DNA from: Clostridium sp. 1001270J_160509_D11 | GTDB taxonomy: Bacteria > Bacillota > Clostridia > Peptostreptococcales > Peptostreptococcaceae | Length of the DNA stretch: 64,000 nucleotides | NCBI RefSeq assembly: GCF_015667935.1 | Contig: NZ_JADPET010000002.1 | Location: forward strand, 1-64,000 | Direction of reading: 5' to 3' | Part shown: positions 7,460-15,700 of the stretch, piece after piece | Layout of the letters: the number at the start of each line of letters is the position of its first letter | Numbering within the stretch: position 1 is the stretch's first letter | Notes under the pieces: model-generated | Databases searched by the model: none | What the model was told of the DNA's origin: nothing | Seen by the model: only the letters and a program-made list of their open reading frames with translations | Position numbers and translations under genes: made by a program

Positions 7460-8770
7460 TTAGCAAAAGCTGTCTTGTGTCCAGACAGGGGTATATCCAA
7501 AGTCTTTTTTAAGTTCGTATTCGCCTTGGGTGTAAAATCGCTTGCGGCTGTTGTCGAATGATAGTGAGAGTTTGTGTTTTACTATGCCGGTAATTCTGTT
7601 TTTTAGTATGTCTATGTAGGTTACTGACTTTTCGGTATCGCGGTATGCTTTGAATACGTAGTCGGCTAAGTTTGGGATTTCGCTGGCACCTGATATTTCA
7701 AACACGTGTGATTCTCTGTTCATAAGCGAGCTTTTGTTTGAATGGGCGACTAGGATTATGACGAGGTCGTATTTTTTAGCTAGGTTTTTCAATGCTTTGA
7801 CGGCGATTATTTGTTTTTCGTATTTGTCCGAACCGCTACATTCTAGAGTCATCAAGTTGTCGAGGATAAAAAATTTTACGTCTTTTCTTATGGCGAGATA
7901 TTCGATAACATTCGCCAAATTTATTTCGTCGGCTCTGGCGTCTTTTGAATATATAAAAAGTCGCTCTTTTGTCCAGTTTCTGATTAAATCAATCCCTTCT
8001 TGTGTGACTTTGGTGTATTTGCCAAAGCTGTTTGTGTAAGAGCCAAGATGTTCTGGATTTGCAACAGTTCGACAAAACCACTCGATCATCATCTGGTAAG
8101 TCAGCTCGCCGGAGTAGAGAAAGGAATTAAACCCGAGGCTTAGCGCATTTGCCAAGACTTGATTTAAAAAAGTACTCTTTCCGGAGCCGGGATTACCTGT
8201 CAAAATCGACAAAGTTCCGTAATTTAGCCCACTTCCAGTCGCCGAATCGAGACTCATAAACCCAGTCTGGATGGCGCCTGTGTTTTGGTTTTGGAGCGAA
8301 ATTGTGGATGCATCGATAAAGAGATTTTCGATGTCGCCATTGTCCAAAATCGTCGACTTCAAATCATCAGACACTTTTATAAGCTCGGAACTCTCCATAG
8401 TCTGGATAGTTTTTGTCGTTTGTGAAAGAAGTTCTTTGATGCTGCGTTTTACGGCGTACTCCTTGACAATTTTCATATAGAAGATGATGTTGTCGGTGGA
8501 TGCGACGATTGTCATCAAATCTGCCAAATATGACATACCGCCGATTTTTTCAAGCATACCTTCTTTTTTAAGCTCGTTGCCCAAGGTTATCGGGTCGATT
8601 TGGCTGTTGGAGTCGGACAGCTTTTTCATACATTTGTATATTATTGTGTGTTTTGGGACGAAGAAGTCGTCGGCACAAAAGTTGACGTCGTTGCCATGAG
8701 TTATGCTCTCAGGCTCGATTAAAATTGCGCCGAGAATATTTTGTTCGGCCTCAATATTGTAAAGTCCCAT
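7460..8770 (-). CDS. DnaB-like replicative helicase
   Basis: A 436-residue hexameric DNA helicase. The N-terminal domain (EAEQNILGAILIEPESI) is the DnaB helical collar. The RecA-like C-terminal domain has Walker A GNPGSGKST around residues 192-200, a Walker B-like FFILDNL, and VAHSNKSS in the position of the DnaB sensor histidine. It should unwind DNA at the fork of the element. A GGGGGAG site precedes the ATG. It lies 45 bases after the replisome organiser gene and 28 bases before ssb, consistent with one operon. Confidence 0.9.
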   Translation of the reverse strand: MGLYNIEAEQNILGAILIEPESITHGNDVNFCADDFFVPKHTIIYKCMKKLSDSNSQIDPITLGNELKKEGMLEKIGGMSYLADLMTIVASTDNIIFYMKIVKEYAVKRSIKELLSQTTKTIQTMESSELIKVSDDLKSTILDNGDIENLFIDASTISLQNQNTGAIQTGFMSLDSATGSGLNYGTLSILTGNPGSGKSTFLNQVLANALSLGFNSFLYSGELTYQMMIEWFCRTVANPEHLGSYTNSFGKYTKVTQEGIDLIRNWTKERLFIYSKDARADEINLANVIEYLAIRKDVKFFILDNLMTLECSGSDKYEKQIIAVKALKNLAKKYDLVIILVAHSNKSSLMNRESHVFEISGASEIPNLADYVFKAYRDTEKSVTYIDILKNRITGIVKHKLSLSFDNSRKRFYTQGEYELKKDFGYTPVWTQDSFC

Positions 8771-8815
8771 AAAATCTCCCCCTTATTTCAAATTTAAAAC
8801 ATAATATTGCAGAGC

Positions 8816-9763
8816 TTATATCCTAGTAAAATTGCCGTTTTCGTAGTTTTTGCGAGCGAGAATCTCGTCGTATTGTTTTCTCAAATCCCACGGACTAAGC
8901 ACCAAACTTGACCAAAATTCATCATCGAGATAAATCCACTTGATAAGCTCCGTAACCTCCCTGAAATCTCGATTGTCCTCATGTAAAATAAGCTCAAATG
9001 CACTTATCCAGTTTTTAAGGTCTGGAGTTTTGAAGTTGTGATTGTTTTTCTTGATCAGCTTGAACAAAAGCTGAGCAAGTAAAAACTCGGCACTAGATTC
9101 ATCGAATGTTTTTAATTTATTTGATTTATTTAATTGATCAATTATCTGTTCGTCATTTTCATCATGGGGATAAGGCATTTTGTCAAGGGGGTTGTGACTA
9201 AAATCTATGACGTTTGGATTTTTATCTAGGGGGTATTGACTGAAATCGACGATGTGTTTATCCATGTCAATAGGGTCGTGATTAAAATCATTACCTTCAT
9301 TATCTAAATCACTATCTTCGGGATTAAAATTATCGATTGCGTGATTTATATCATTGAGACTGTAGTTAAAATCATTAGGGTCGGGAATTGAATCGATTGA
9401 GTTTTGGGCTGAGGTTGCATTTTTCTTATCAGTTTGGAAACGGATTAGATGGACATAATTTTCGCCCAAAGCGTAATAAGAATAATTTCCGCCATAATGA
9501 AGAAGTTTTTTCTTTAAAATTTGTGAGTCGCACATTTTTTTCAGCCTTTTATAGACGGCGCTTTTTCCGATAGACATAATGCAGATATCTTCCACAATCT
9601 TTTCGTAAAAGACCCAATAATATTTTTCCTCATCAACAATAGCACAGCGCATATTGCCAGAGTCCTTAAAATCGACAAACCATCTTAATATAACAAGATC
9701 TATCAAATCTAGATTAAATTCGCACGCGGCCTTTTGGGAAAAGCCCATAATAGTATACTTCAT
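8816..9763 (-). CDS. phage-type replisome organiser (winged helix, DnaD-like)
   Basis: A 315-residue probable replication initiator or helicase-loading adaptor. Residues 1-100 form a winged-helix domain (LIDLVILRWFVDFKDSGNM, YYWVFYEKIVEDI, AVYKRLKKMCDSQILKKK) of the type seen in phage replisome organisers. The middle, about 125-215, is a low-complexity acidic D/N/P/H-rich spacer with repeated DFxxxPxD units. The C-terminal 90 residues are helical and end in a basic tail, the usual place for DNA or helicase contact. It immediately precedes the helicase gene. The exact family is uncertain; the role follows from the winged helix plus context. Confidence 0.75.
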   Translation of the reverse strand: MKYTIMGFSQKAACEFNLDLIDLVILRWFVDFKDSGNMRCAIVDEEKYYWVFYEKIVEDICIMSIGKSAVYKRLKKMCDSQILKKKLLHYGGNYSYYALGENYVHLIRFQTDKKNATSAQNSIDSIPDPNDFNYSLNDINHAIDNFNPEDSDLDNEGNDFNHDPIDMDKHIVDFSQYPLDKNPNVIDFSHNPLDKMPYPHDENDEQIIDQLNKSNKLKTFDESSAEFLLAQLLFKLIKKNNHNFKTPDLKNWISAFELILHEDNRDFREVTELIKWIYLDDEFWSSLVLSPWDLRKQYDEILARKNYENGNFTRI

Positions 9764-9796
9764 AATTTCACTCTCCTAAAAATTTATATAAATAGA

Positions 9797-9820
9797 CCTC
9801 CCCCACAAGAGCAGGGGAGG
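9797..9820 (-). terminator. hairpin between the YvrJ and replication genes
   Basis: CCTCCCC (9797-9803) pairs with GGGGAGG (9814-9820). On the minus strand it is followed by TCTATTTATATAAATTTTT. It may attenuate transcription from the DUF2922/YvrJ genes into the replication genes. Confidence 0.6.
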
Positions 9821-9857
9821 CACAGGCACTCGGGGAAGTAAGCGCCCGTTTGATAGC

Positions 9858-10010
9858 TTATTTTGACTCTTTTAAACTGATGATATTAGTTGAAAGCTCA
9901 TTTATACTACTTGTTAAGGTTTCCAGCTTGGCCTCGAGCCTTATCAAAAGATAAATCGACACAGCCACCGGAAATCCGACGTTCGCAATCAATGTTTCAA
10001 TAATCTCCAT
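9858..10010 (-). CDS. YvrJ family microprotein
   Basis: A 50-residue protein starting MEIIETLIANVGFPVAVSIY. This matches the YvrJ family pattern: a short hydrophobic helix with the invariant NVGFPVAVSIYLL core, then RLE and an amphipathic coiled coil (KLETLTSSINELSTNI). One membrane segment spans residues about 5-23. The function of YvrJ proteins is unknown; their size and shape resemble small holin-like or membrane adaptor peptides. It has a GGTGG site and sits directly downstream of a DUF2922 gene, a pairing known across Firmicutes. Confidence 0.8.
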   Translation of the reverse strand: MEIIETLIANVGFPVAVSIYLLIRLEAKLETLTSSINELSTNIISLKESK

Positions 10011-10031
10011 ATTACCACCGAGCTAAAAATT

Positions 10032-10259
10032 TTATAAAACTAAGTCGTAATCAGTTGTTTGAGTAGTAACAATTTGAGCCTCAACAGCTTCAACTAAAGC
10101 GTAGTCGTTTTTCTTGAAAACATTCTTTTCTACGATTAACTCCATCGCAGTTTTGATTTGTTCTTCAGTCAGGTCGTCTTTCGGGTCATCAATAGATATA
10201 GTCACATTTTTACCGGCTGAATTTCTAAATATCATTACGAGTTTTTTGTTTTCATCCAT
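10032..10259 (-). CDS. DUF2922 family protein (copy 1)
   Basis: A 75-residue protein with the DUF2922 signature KKLVMIFRNSAGKNVTISID, then DPKDDLTEEQIKTAMELI. It is a close paralogue of the gene at 10645 (same length, most residues identical), so a tandem duplication with the DUF1659 gene between the copies is apparent. The family has no assigned function but often sits beside DUF1659 and YvrJ genes. No membrane segment or signal peptide is visible. Confidence 0.85.
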   Translation of the reverse strand: MDENKKLVMIFRNSAGKNVTISIDDPKDDLTEEQIKTAMELIVEKNVFKKNDYALVEAVEAQIVTTQTTDYDLVL

Positions 10260-10344
10260 AATAAGTCTCCTTTCATATTTGGGCTGGGGAAAGATATGGT
10301 AAAGTCCCCAGCCTTAGTTTACTTCCTTTTGAAACAATGTTTCG

Positions 10345-10566
10345 TTATTCAGATAATGTGCTGTTGTCTAACCTAACAATGTTGTAGACTTCGTGTTTTT
10401 GGAGAGAAGCGATTGCGTTTGCAACGTCCAACACGTTTTGGTTAGTAGCAGCGGGATCGACAAAGCCGAAAGTTTTTGTACCTTTTATTTGTTTAGAGTT
10501 TTGGTCCAAACCTTTGTCAAGATATAACTTTAATGATGATAAATTTTTAGTTGCTATAACTGCCAT
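10345..10566 (-). CDS. DUF1659 family protein
   Basis: A 73-residue protein matching DUF1659: TKNLSSLKLYLDKGLDQNSK, then GTKTFGFVDPAATNQNVLDV. It is small, soluble and of unknown function. It is flanked by two DUF2922 genes and has a GGAGG-type site. The co-occurrence of DUF1659, DUF2922 and YvrJ is a recurrent Firmicutes gene set. Confidence 0.85.
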   Translation of the reverse strand: MAVIATKNLSSLKLYLDKGLDQNSKQIKGTKTFGFVDPAATNQNVLDVANAIASLQKHEVYNIVRLDNSTLSE

Positions 10567-10644
10567 AATTTTGCCTCCTTTTATATTATTTAAGAGAAAA
10601 AATCTCCTAGTTACATTTTTAAAAAATTAATTAGTTGCAAAGAT

Positions 10645-10872
10645 CTAAAGAATTAAGTCGTAATCGTCTGTTTGTGAATTAATAATCTGTGCATCGACTG
10701 CCTCCACAAGCGTGTGGTTGTTTTTCTTGAAAATATTCTTTTCAATTATAAGCTCCATCGCAGCCTTGATCTGCTCCTCTGTCAAATCGTCCCTTGGGTC
10801 GTCGATACTCAGCGTGACATTTTTTCCAATTCTGTTTTTAAAAGTCATCACAAGTTTGTTGTTTTCAACCAT
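10645..10872 (-). CDS. DUF2922 family protein (copy 2)
   Basis: A 75-residue paralogue of the gene at 10032, starting MVENNKLVMTFKNRIGKNVT and containing DPRDDLTEEQIKAAMELI. As the first gene of the minus-strand unit it lies nearest the shared regulatory region with the divergent Mor-like gene. A GGAGGTGAT site precedes the ATG. Keeping two similar copies suggests that they form a hetero-oligomer or provide dosage; which one is unknown. Confidence 0.85.
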   Translation of the reverse strand: MVENNKLVMTFKNRIGKNVTLSIDDPRDDLTEEQIKAAMELIIEKNIFKKNNHTLVEAVDAQIINSQTDDYDLIL

Positions 10873-10932
10873 TTCATCACCTCCAAAATCTAAAATTATC
10901 GCTTTTCTTACTAAAATAGTAATATAGATGGG

Positions 10933-10970
10933 GGCGCAAGTGTTAATGTAAGGCGCTTGTGTAATGTTAC
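10933..10970. promoter_or_regulatory. imperfect direct repeat between divergent genes, possible operator
   Basis: GGCGCAAGTGTTAATGTA (10933-10950) and GGCGCTTGTGTAATGTTA (10952-10970, one base longer through a shifted T) form a direct repeat with a 19-base period, roughly two helical turns. The second copy ends within a palindrome, TAATGTTACATTA. The site lies between the DUF2922 gene and the divergent Mor-like gene and could bind the latter's product. Confidence 0.4.
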
Positions 10971-11085
10971 ATTATAAAGTTACAAAAAACTTTCCAAAAA
11001 TATAAAGTAGGGAAGTGATTAACATATATTATTTCCGAGTTTGAGTATAAACTTATAAGAAAATAACATATAAGGGGGAAGTAAA

Positions 11086-11355
11086 ATGGATAAAAAAGAT
11101 GAACAAAGAATATACGTTCCAGAAGACTTGCAACGCTTTTATGAAATAGTCGGCGACAAAGCATACAGAGAAGTTGTCGCTGAATATGGCGGAACTAATG
11201 TCTACATACCTGTGGATATTTATTTTACAAAGGAAGAGCGAAATAAGATGATATTTGAGGAGTATAAAAAGGGGGTTGGATATATTAAGTTGGTGAGAAA
11301 GTTTGGCCTTTGCGAGAGTACGATTAGGAAGATTGTGAAGAAGATGAAGAAGTAG
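11086..11355 (+). CDS. Mor-like small HTH regulator divergent to the replication module
   Basis: An 89-residue DNA-binding protein: a helical N-terminus (IYVPEDLQRFYEIVGDKAYR), a Mor-type strand NVYIPVDIYFTKEERN, and a C-terminal HTH (LVRKFGLCESTIRKIVKKMKK). The three-part layout is that of Mor transcription activators reduced to about 90 residues. A GGGGGAA site precedes the ATG. It is transcribed away from the DUF2922 operon across 210 bases containing a direct repeat, which is the usual geometry of a local regulator. Confidence 0.75.
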   Translation: MDKKDEQRIYVPEDLQRFYEIVGDKAYREVVAEYGGTNVYIPVDIYFTKEERNKMIFEEYKKGVGYIKLVRKFGLCESTIRKIVKKMKK

Positions 11356-11376
11356 GTGGATAATTTAAAGGTCTTT

Positions 11377-11424
11377 ATTGTTCTATTCATTTATGATAAA
11401 ACTTACAAAAATGGATAGAACAAT
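11377..11424. repeat. 14-bp inverted repeat in the gap after the Mor-like gene
   Basis: ATTGTTCTATTCAT (11377-11390) pairs with ATGGATAGAACAAT (11411-11424), with one G:T pair and a 20-base loop. No T run follows, so it may be a weak terminator, a processing hairpin or a protein site. The rest of 11425-11695 is AT-rich; TATAAT at 11509-11514 is a possible -10 for the next gene, without a good -35. Confidence 0.6.
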
Positions 11425-11695
11425 ACTTGTCTAAAGTACTAAATTTAAAAATATTCTATTTAATAATAAAAAATATTAAATTTATGGAAAAAAGTACCAA
11501 AAAAGATATATAATATAAAAATAAAGAGGAATAATAAGAATTATTAGTATTTAGGTAAATAATGGTACGTTTCCTATATTAAAGATATTAAATTTATTTT
11601 ATTAAAAGGAATTTGTATAAATTTATCGAATTTTTTCATATTGAGGTTTTAAAATATAAATTCAGCTCTTAATAAGAGTGAAAGGGGATATTTTG

Positions 11696-12559
11696 ATGAA
11701 TAAAAAAAAGGGTGTAATAGGTGTAATAATAGTAGTTATATGTATAGTTGCAGTCGTAGCAGGTTTTTATATTAATAAAAGCAAAAAGGAAGAGGCTAGA
11801 AACAAAGTAAAGGAAGATTATAATTTATCAGATGAAGAGATGAAAACACTAACAGACGAAGATATAAAGAAACTAGCAAATGATGAGGCAAAGGTAGAAG
11901 TAAAGGAAGTTAAAAAACCTACAAAAGACTCTTTAGATGTAGATAAAATAGCAGGGTTTGACTATCAAAATCAAAAAAAAGTAGGAGGACTTACACTACC
12001 ATATAAAGTAGAAAAAACAGACTTAGTAGTAGAAAATATAGGTCAATACACTGGCCAATTTATTGAAGATGGAAGCGATAAACCTGTAGCAAATGTATTA
12101 TCATTATTAGTAAAAAACAATTCAAACAAAGTAGTTCAATATGGAGAAATTAACATCAAAGTAAACGGAAACAAAAATGCAGTATTCAAAGTTACAAATT
12201 TACCACCAAAAACATCAACTTTAGTTATGGAGTCTACAGGAAAAATCGAATTTAACAAAGATGACAAGTACAAATATGTTGATTCAATACAAGCAAAACT
12301 AGACAATATGTCACTTATGAAAGACAAGGTACAAATTACAAAGCAAGAAGACGGAGTAATAGGTATTAAAAACGTATCAGGCAAGGATTTGGGAACTGTA
12401 TATGTTTACTATAAATACTTCCAAGAAGGGGGAGCTTATTTAGGCGGTATTACATATAGGGTTAAATTTGAAAATGTTAAAGCCGGTGCGAGTGTTGAGG
12501 AAAAGACAAGCCATTTTTCTAAGAATTCTAGTGAGATATTGATGGTGGATGCTTTTTAG
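11696..12559 (+). CDS. membrane-anchored extracellular protein of unknown function
   Basis: A 287-residue protein with an N-terminal signal anchor (VIGVIIVVICIVAVVAGFYI, residues about 7-26) and an extracellular part. Residues 27-80 are a charged helical spacer. From about 85 a beta-rich region contains two similar blocks built around VxxIGxYTGxFxEDGSxKPVANV and later strands ending EKTSHFSKN, resembling FxLYD-type Ig-like folds of surface proteins. The ATG at 11696 follows AAAGGGGAT; the in-frame GTG at 11678 lacks a site. It lies 175 bases ahead of the giant VWA gene with no terminator between them, so the two may be co-transcribed. Confidence 0.6.
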   Translation: MNKKKGVIGVIIVVICIVAVVAGFYINKSKKEEARNKVKEDYNLSDEEMKTLTDEDIKKLANDEAKVEVKEVKKPTKDSLDVDKIAGFDYQNQKKVGGLTLPYKVEKTDLVVENIGQYTGQFIEDGSDKPVANVLSLLVKNNSNKVVQYGEINIKVNGNKNAVFKVTNLPPKTSTLVMESTGKIEFNKDDKYKYVDSIQAKLDNMSLMKDKVQITKQEDGVIGIKNVSGKDLGTVYVYYKYFQEGGAYLGGITYRVKFENVKAGASVEEKTSHFSKNSSEILMVDAF

Positions 12560-12639
12560 GGAGTTAAATATTATTAATTACATATTTAGATATAAATTGT
12601 AATTTAATATTTATATAAGATATTTATATAAATTTGTTT

Positions 12640-12687
12640 AATTTATCTTAAATTATTTTGATAAAAAAAGGGGGGAAAAGATAAATT
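12640..12687. repeat. inverted repeat ahead of the VWA gene
   Basis: AATTTATCTT (12640-12649) is a perfect inverted repeat of AAGATAAATT (12678-12687). The loop holds AAAGGGGGG, a Shine-Dalgarno-like run with no start codon after it. It could be a 5' leader hairpin affecting translation or stability of the 12735 mRNA. Confidence 0.45.
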
Positions 12688-12734
12688 CTTAGCCGTATTT
12701 AAGGTAAATTAACAAAATGAAAGGGGGACAAAAA

Positions 12735-15700
12735 ATGGACAAGATTTTTAAAAGAACAGTAAGTATTCTTGTTGCACTTGTTATGACGATTGTTATGATA
12801 CCTGCTAATGCTTTTGTATCCTTTGCTGATGAAGGTGGAAATATAAAATCGGGCAAAGTAACAGCTAATGCAGCAGAGAATTTAACTGCAGAAGGGGAAA
12901 TTACTGAAGCTAAGTATCAAAAAGTAAATAGTATAGATACACAATCCGATTATTTAATTGTTTATGAAAATGGTGGTACTTCAGTAGCATTAAATAATAA
13001 AGGTAATAGTAGTGATAATGGTACGAGTGTAACTATAACAGATGCTAAAGATGGATATTATAACATTACTAATGTTGATAGTAGTATGTTATGGAGTTTT
13101 AATAAAACAGTAACATCTAATAATACCACTAGCGAAGTTAAGATAACAAATAAAGCATCTAATCAGAATTTATCATTTAGTTCGAGAGATATTGATATTG
13201 GCAGTTCAGATAATACATTATATGTAGCGAATAGGGATGACAAATTTTCTATATATAATAAAGTTGATTATTATATAGATTATTCTTACTATTATTTAAA
13301 TTATAATAGTAAATTTATGGCAAGTAGAAATGGACAACAACCTCCTTCAGCAGGTAATTTAACAATATATAAACAAATATCACAACAAACTAAAAAAGTA
13401 ACTTATACATTAACTAAACCAACTAAATTAACTTATAGAGTAGGTCAAAGCCAAAATTTAAACGGGGGTAAAATAACAGTAAAGGATGAAAGTGGAAATC
13501 TTTTAAAAGAAGTAGATTTAAGTGATGAAGATGTTCAAATTACTGGATTTACTAGTGAGGCTGCAGGTACACCAGAAATAAAAGTTACATATGAAGGAAA
13601 AACTTTTAATTATTATATTACAGTAACTAACTCAACTGTAACTCCAGTTGATCCAAGTATAGATGATGATGCTCAATATCCTAATCAAGGTTCAGTAAAA
13701 GTTAATAAACAAGTTACTGAGGCAACAAAGGAAAATTTCGAAAATACAGGCCTTGCTAGATTAGAGCTTGGAGTAAAAGGTGTTCCAACTAAAAAAGGCG
13801 TAGATGCTGTATTAGTATTTGATAGATCAGCTAGTATGAATAAAACAGTATCTAATGGTAAGACTAGAACTCAAGTTGCAAAAGAAGCATCTATTAAATT
13901 TATAGAAAAAGTATTAGAAGATAATGCGGATGGAAGTTTTTCCAACAATCGTATTGCAATAGTTACTTTTAATGCTAATGCAACACGTTTAGTGGCATTA
14001 AGTGATAATGAGGCTGAACTTATAAAGGCTATAGAAGGTTTGAGTAATACAGTAAGTTCAGGAGATACCAATTATGATGCTGGTGTAATAGAAGCATCTA
14101 ATATTTTAAATAGTGCTAGAAACCAAAGTGGTTATAATAGAGAGCAAGCAGTATTGTTTTTTAGTGATGGGGCACCTCAAAATGGATATAATGATGTGAA
14201 CAAACCTACTAACAGTGATGGATATAATCATGATGCAACATATAATGAGTTAAAAAGTGCAGGTGCTTTTTTAAACAAACATAAATACTCTACACAAGTC
14301 AAAAATCTTCCAGCAACTATGTATACAGTTGGATTTGGATTGGCTGATTATAGTGGATTTACTAAATCTCAAATGGAAGAAATATTAAGAGATTATATGG
14401 CAACATCATCAGAAACTTTCTATTCTGTTCAAAGTGCAGGTGAATTAACAGATGCATTTGAAAAAATAGGAACAGCTATCAAAAAAGCCGGTACTAACGC
14501 GGTTGTAACAGATAAAATGGGTCCTGAATTTAATTTACAAATGGGTAAACAATACCCTTCAGGTGTAAAAAATGCAGCATTCCCAGAAGATTTTGATACA
14601 ACGATAAAAGTATCAAGCTATAAAGTTGACTCAGAAGGTAATAGAACAGGAAATCCAACCAATATAGAAACAGTTACATTTAGTAATGATGGTAAGACTG
14701 CAACTTCTGATAAATTACCAGACAAGAGTAATATTATAGAAAACAATAAAATTAAGGCTAAAAATTTTACTTATGATTTAAGTACAGAAACATTTACTTG
14801 GGATATAGGTGATATAACTCAAGATGAAATAGTATTAAGTTATCCAATATACTTAGAAAATTCGATGGAAGGAACTAGAGGAGCTGGAAACTACGATACT
14901 AATGAATCTGCGATTCTAAATTATACTAATATAAATGATAAGCCATGGCATAAAGACTTTGAGGTACCATCATTACCATGGAAGAGTGCAAATGTTAAAA
15001 TTGAATATTATTTAGTTAATGAAAATGGACAACCTATAAATTCAGCAGGAACAGTAGTTCCTTGGGAATATAGAGTTACATTATCTAATGAAACAAGACC
15101 GTTAGCAAAAGGTTCAAATTTAAATATAAAAGCTACAGATAATATACCTAAGGGATATGTTCTTCACAATAAAGATGCTTTCTATAAAATAGATAAAGTA
15201 GGCACAGAAAATGTAGTTAGAACATATTCAGAAAATGATAAGAGTACTCAAGTAACGGGAACTTCACCATATACAACATCATCTGTTGCATTTGGTGTAA
15301 TGACTACTACTGATTTAACTCCAGATACAATAGTTCTTGACTATGGTAAACCAGTTACATTTAATGTATTAGATAATGATGGATTAAAGGATATTACATT
15401 GAATGGTGTTGTTGAGCAAGAAGGAACTGCATTAGGTGTTAACTTAAATTCAGGAGTTTCTACTACACCTAATAATAAGTTTACTAATGAAGCAACTGAT
15501 GATTATGGAAAACTTGAAAAGAAAAATAATAATGGCGATGTAACTTATACATTATCTAAATATATGGATGGAATAGATAAATTCTATTATGAAGTTACAG
15601 GTAAAACTACTGGTCAAGATGGAAAAGAAGAAGATTTCTATAAATATTCATCAATAAGTGTAATACCAGCAACATCTGTTTATTATGAAGATAACTTCTC

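Noticed and set aside
5958-10872. Complete prophage
   Set aside because: No integrase, capsid, portal, terminase or tail gene is present in or around the module.
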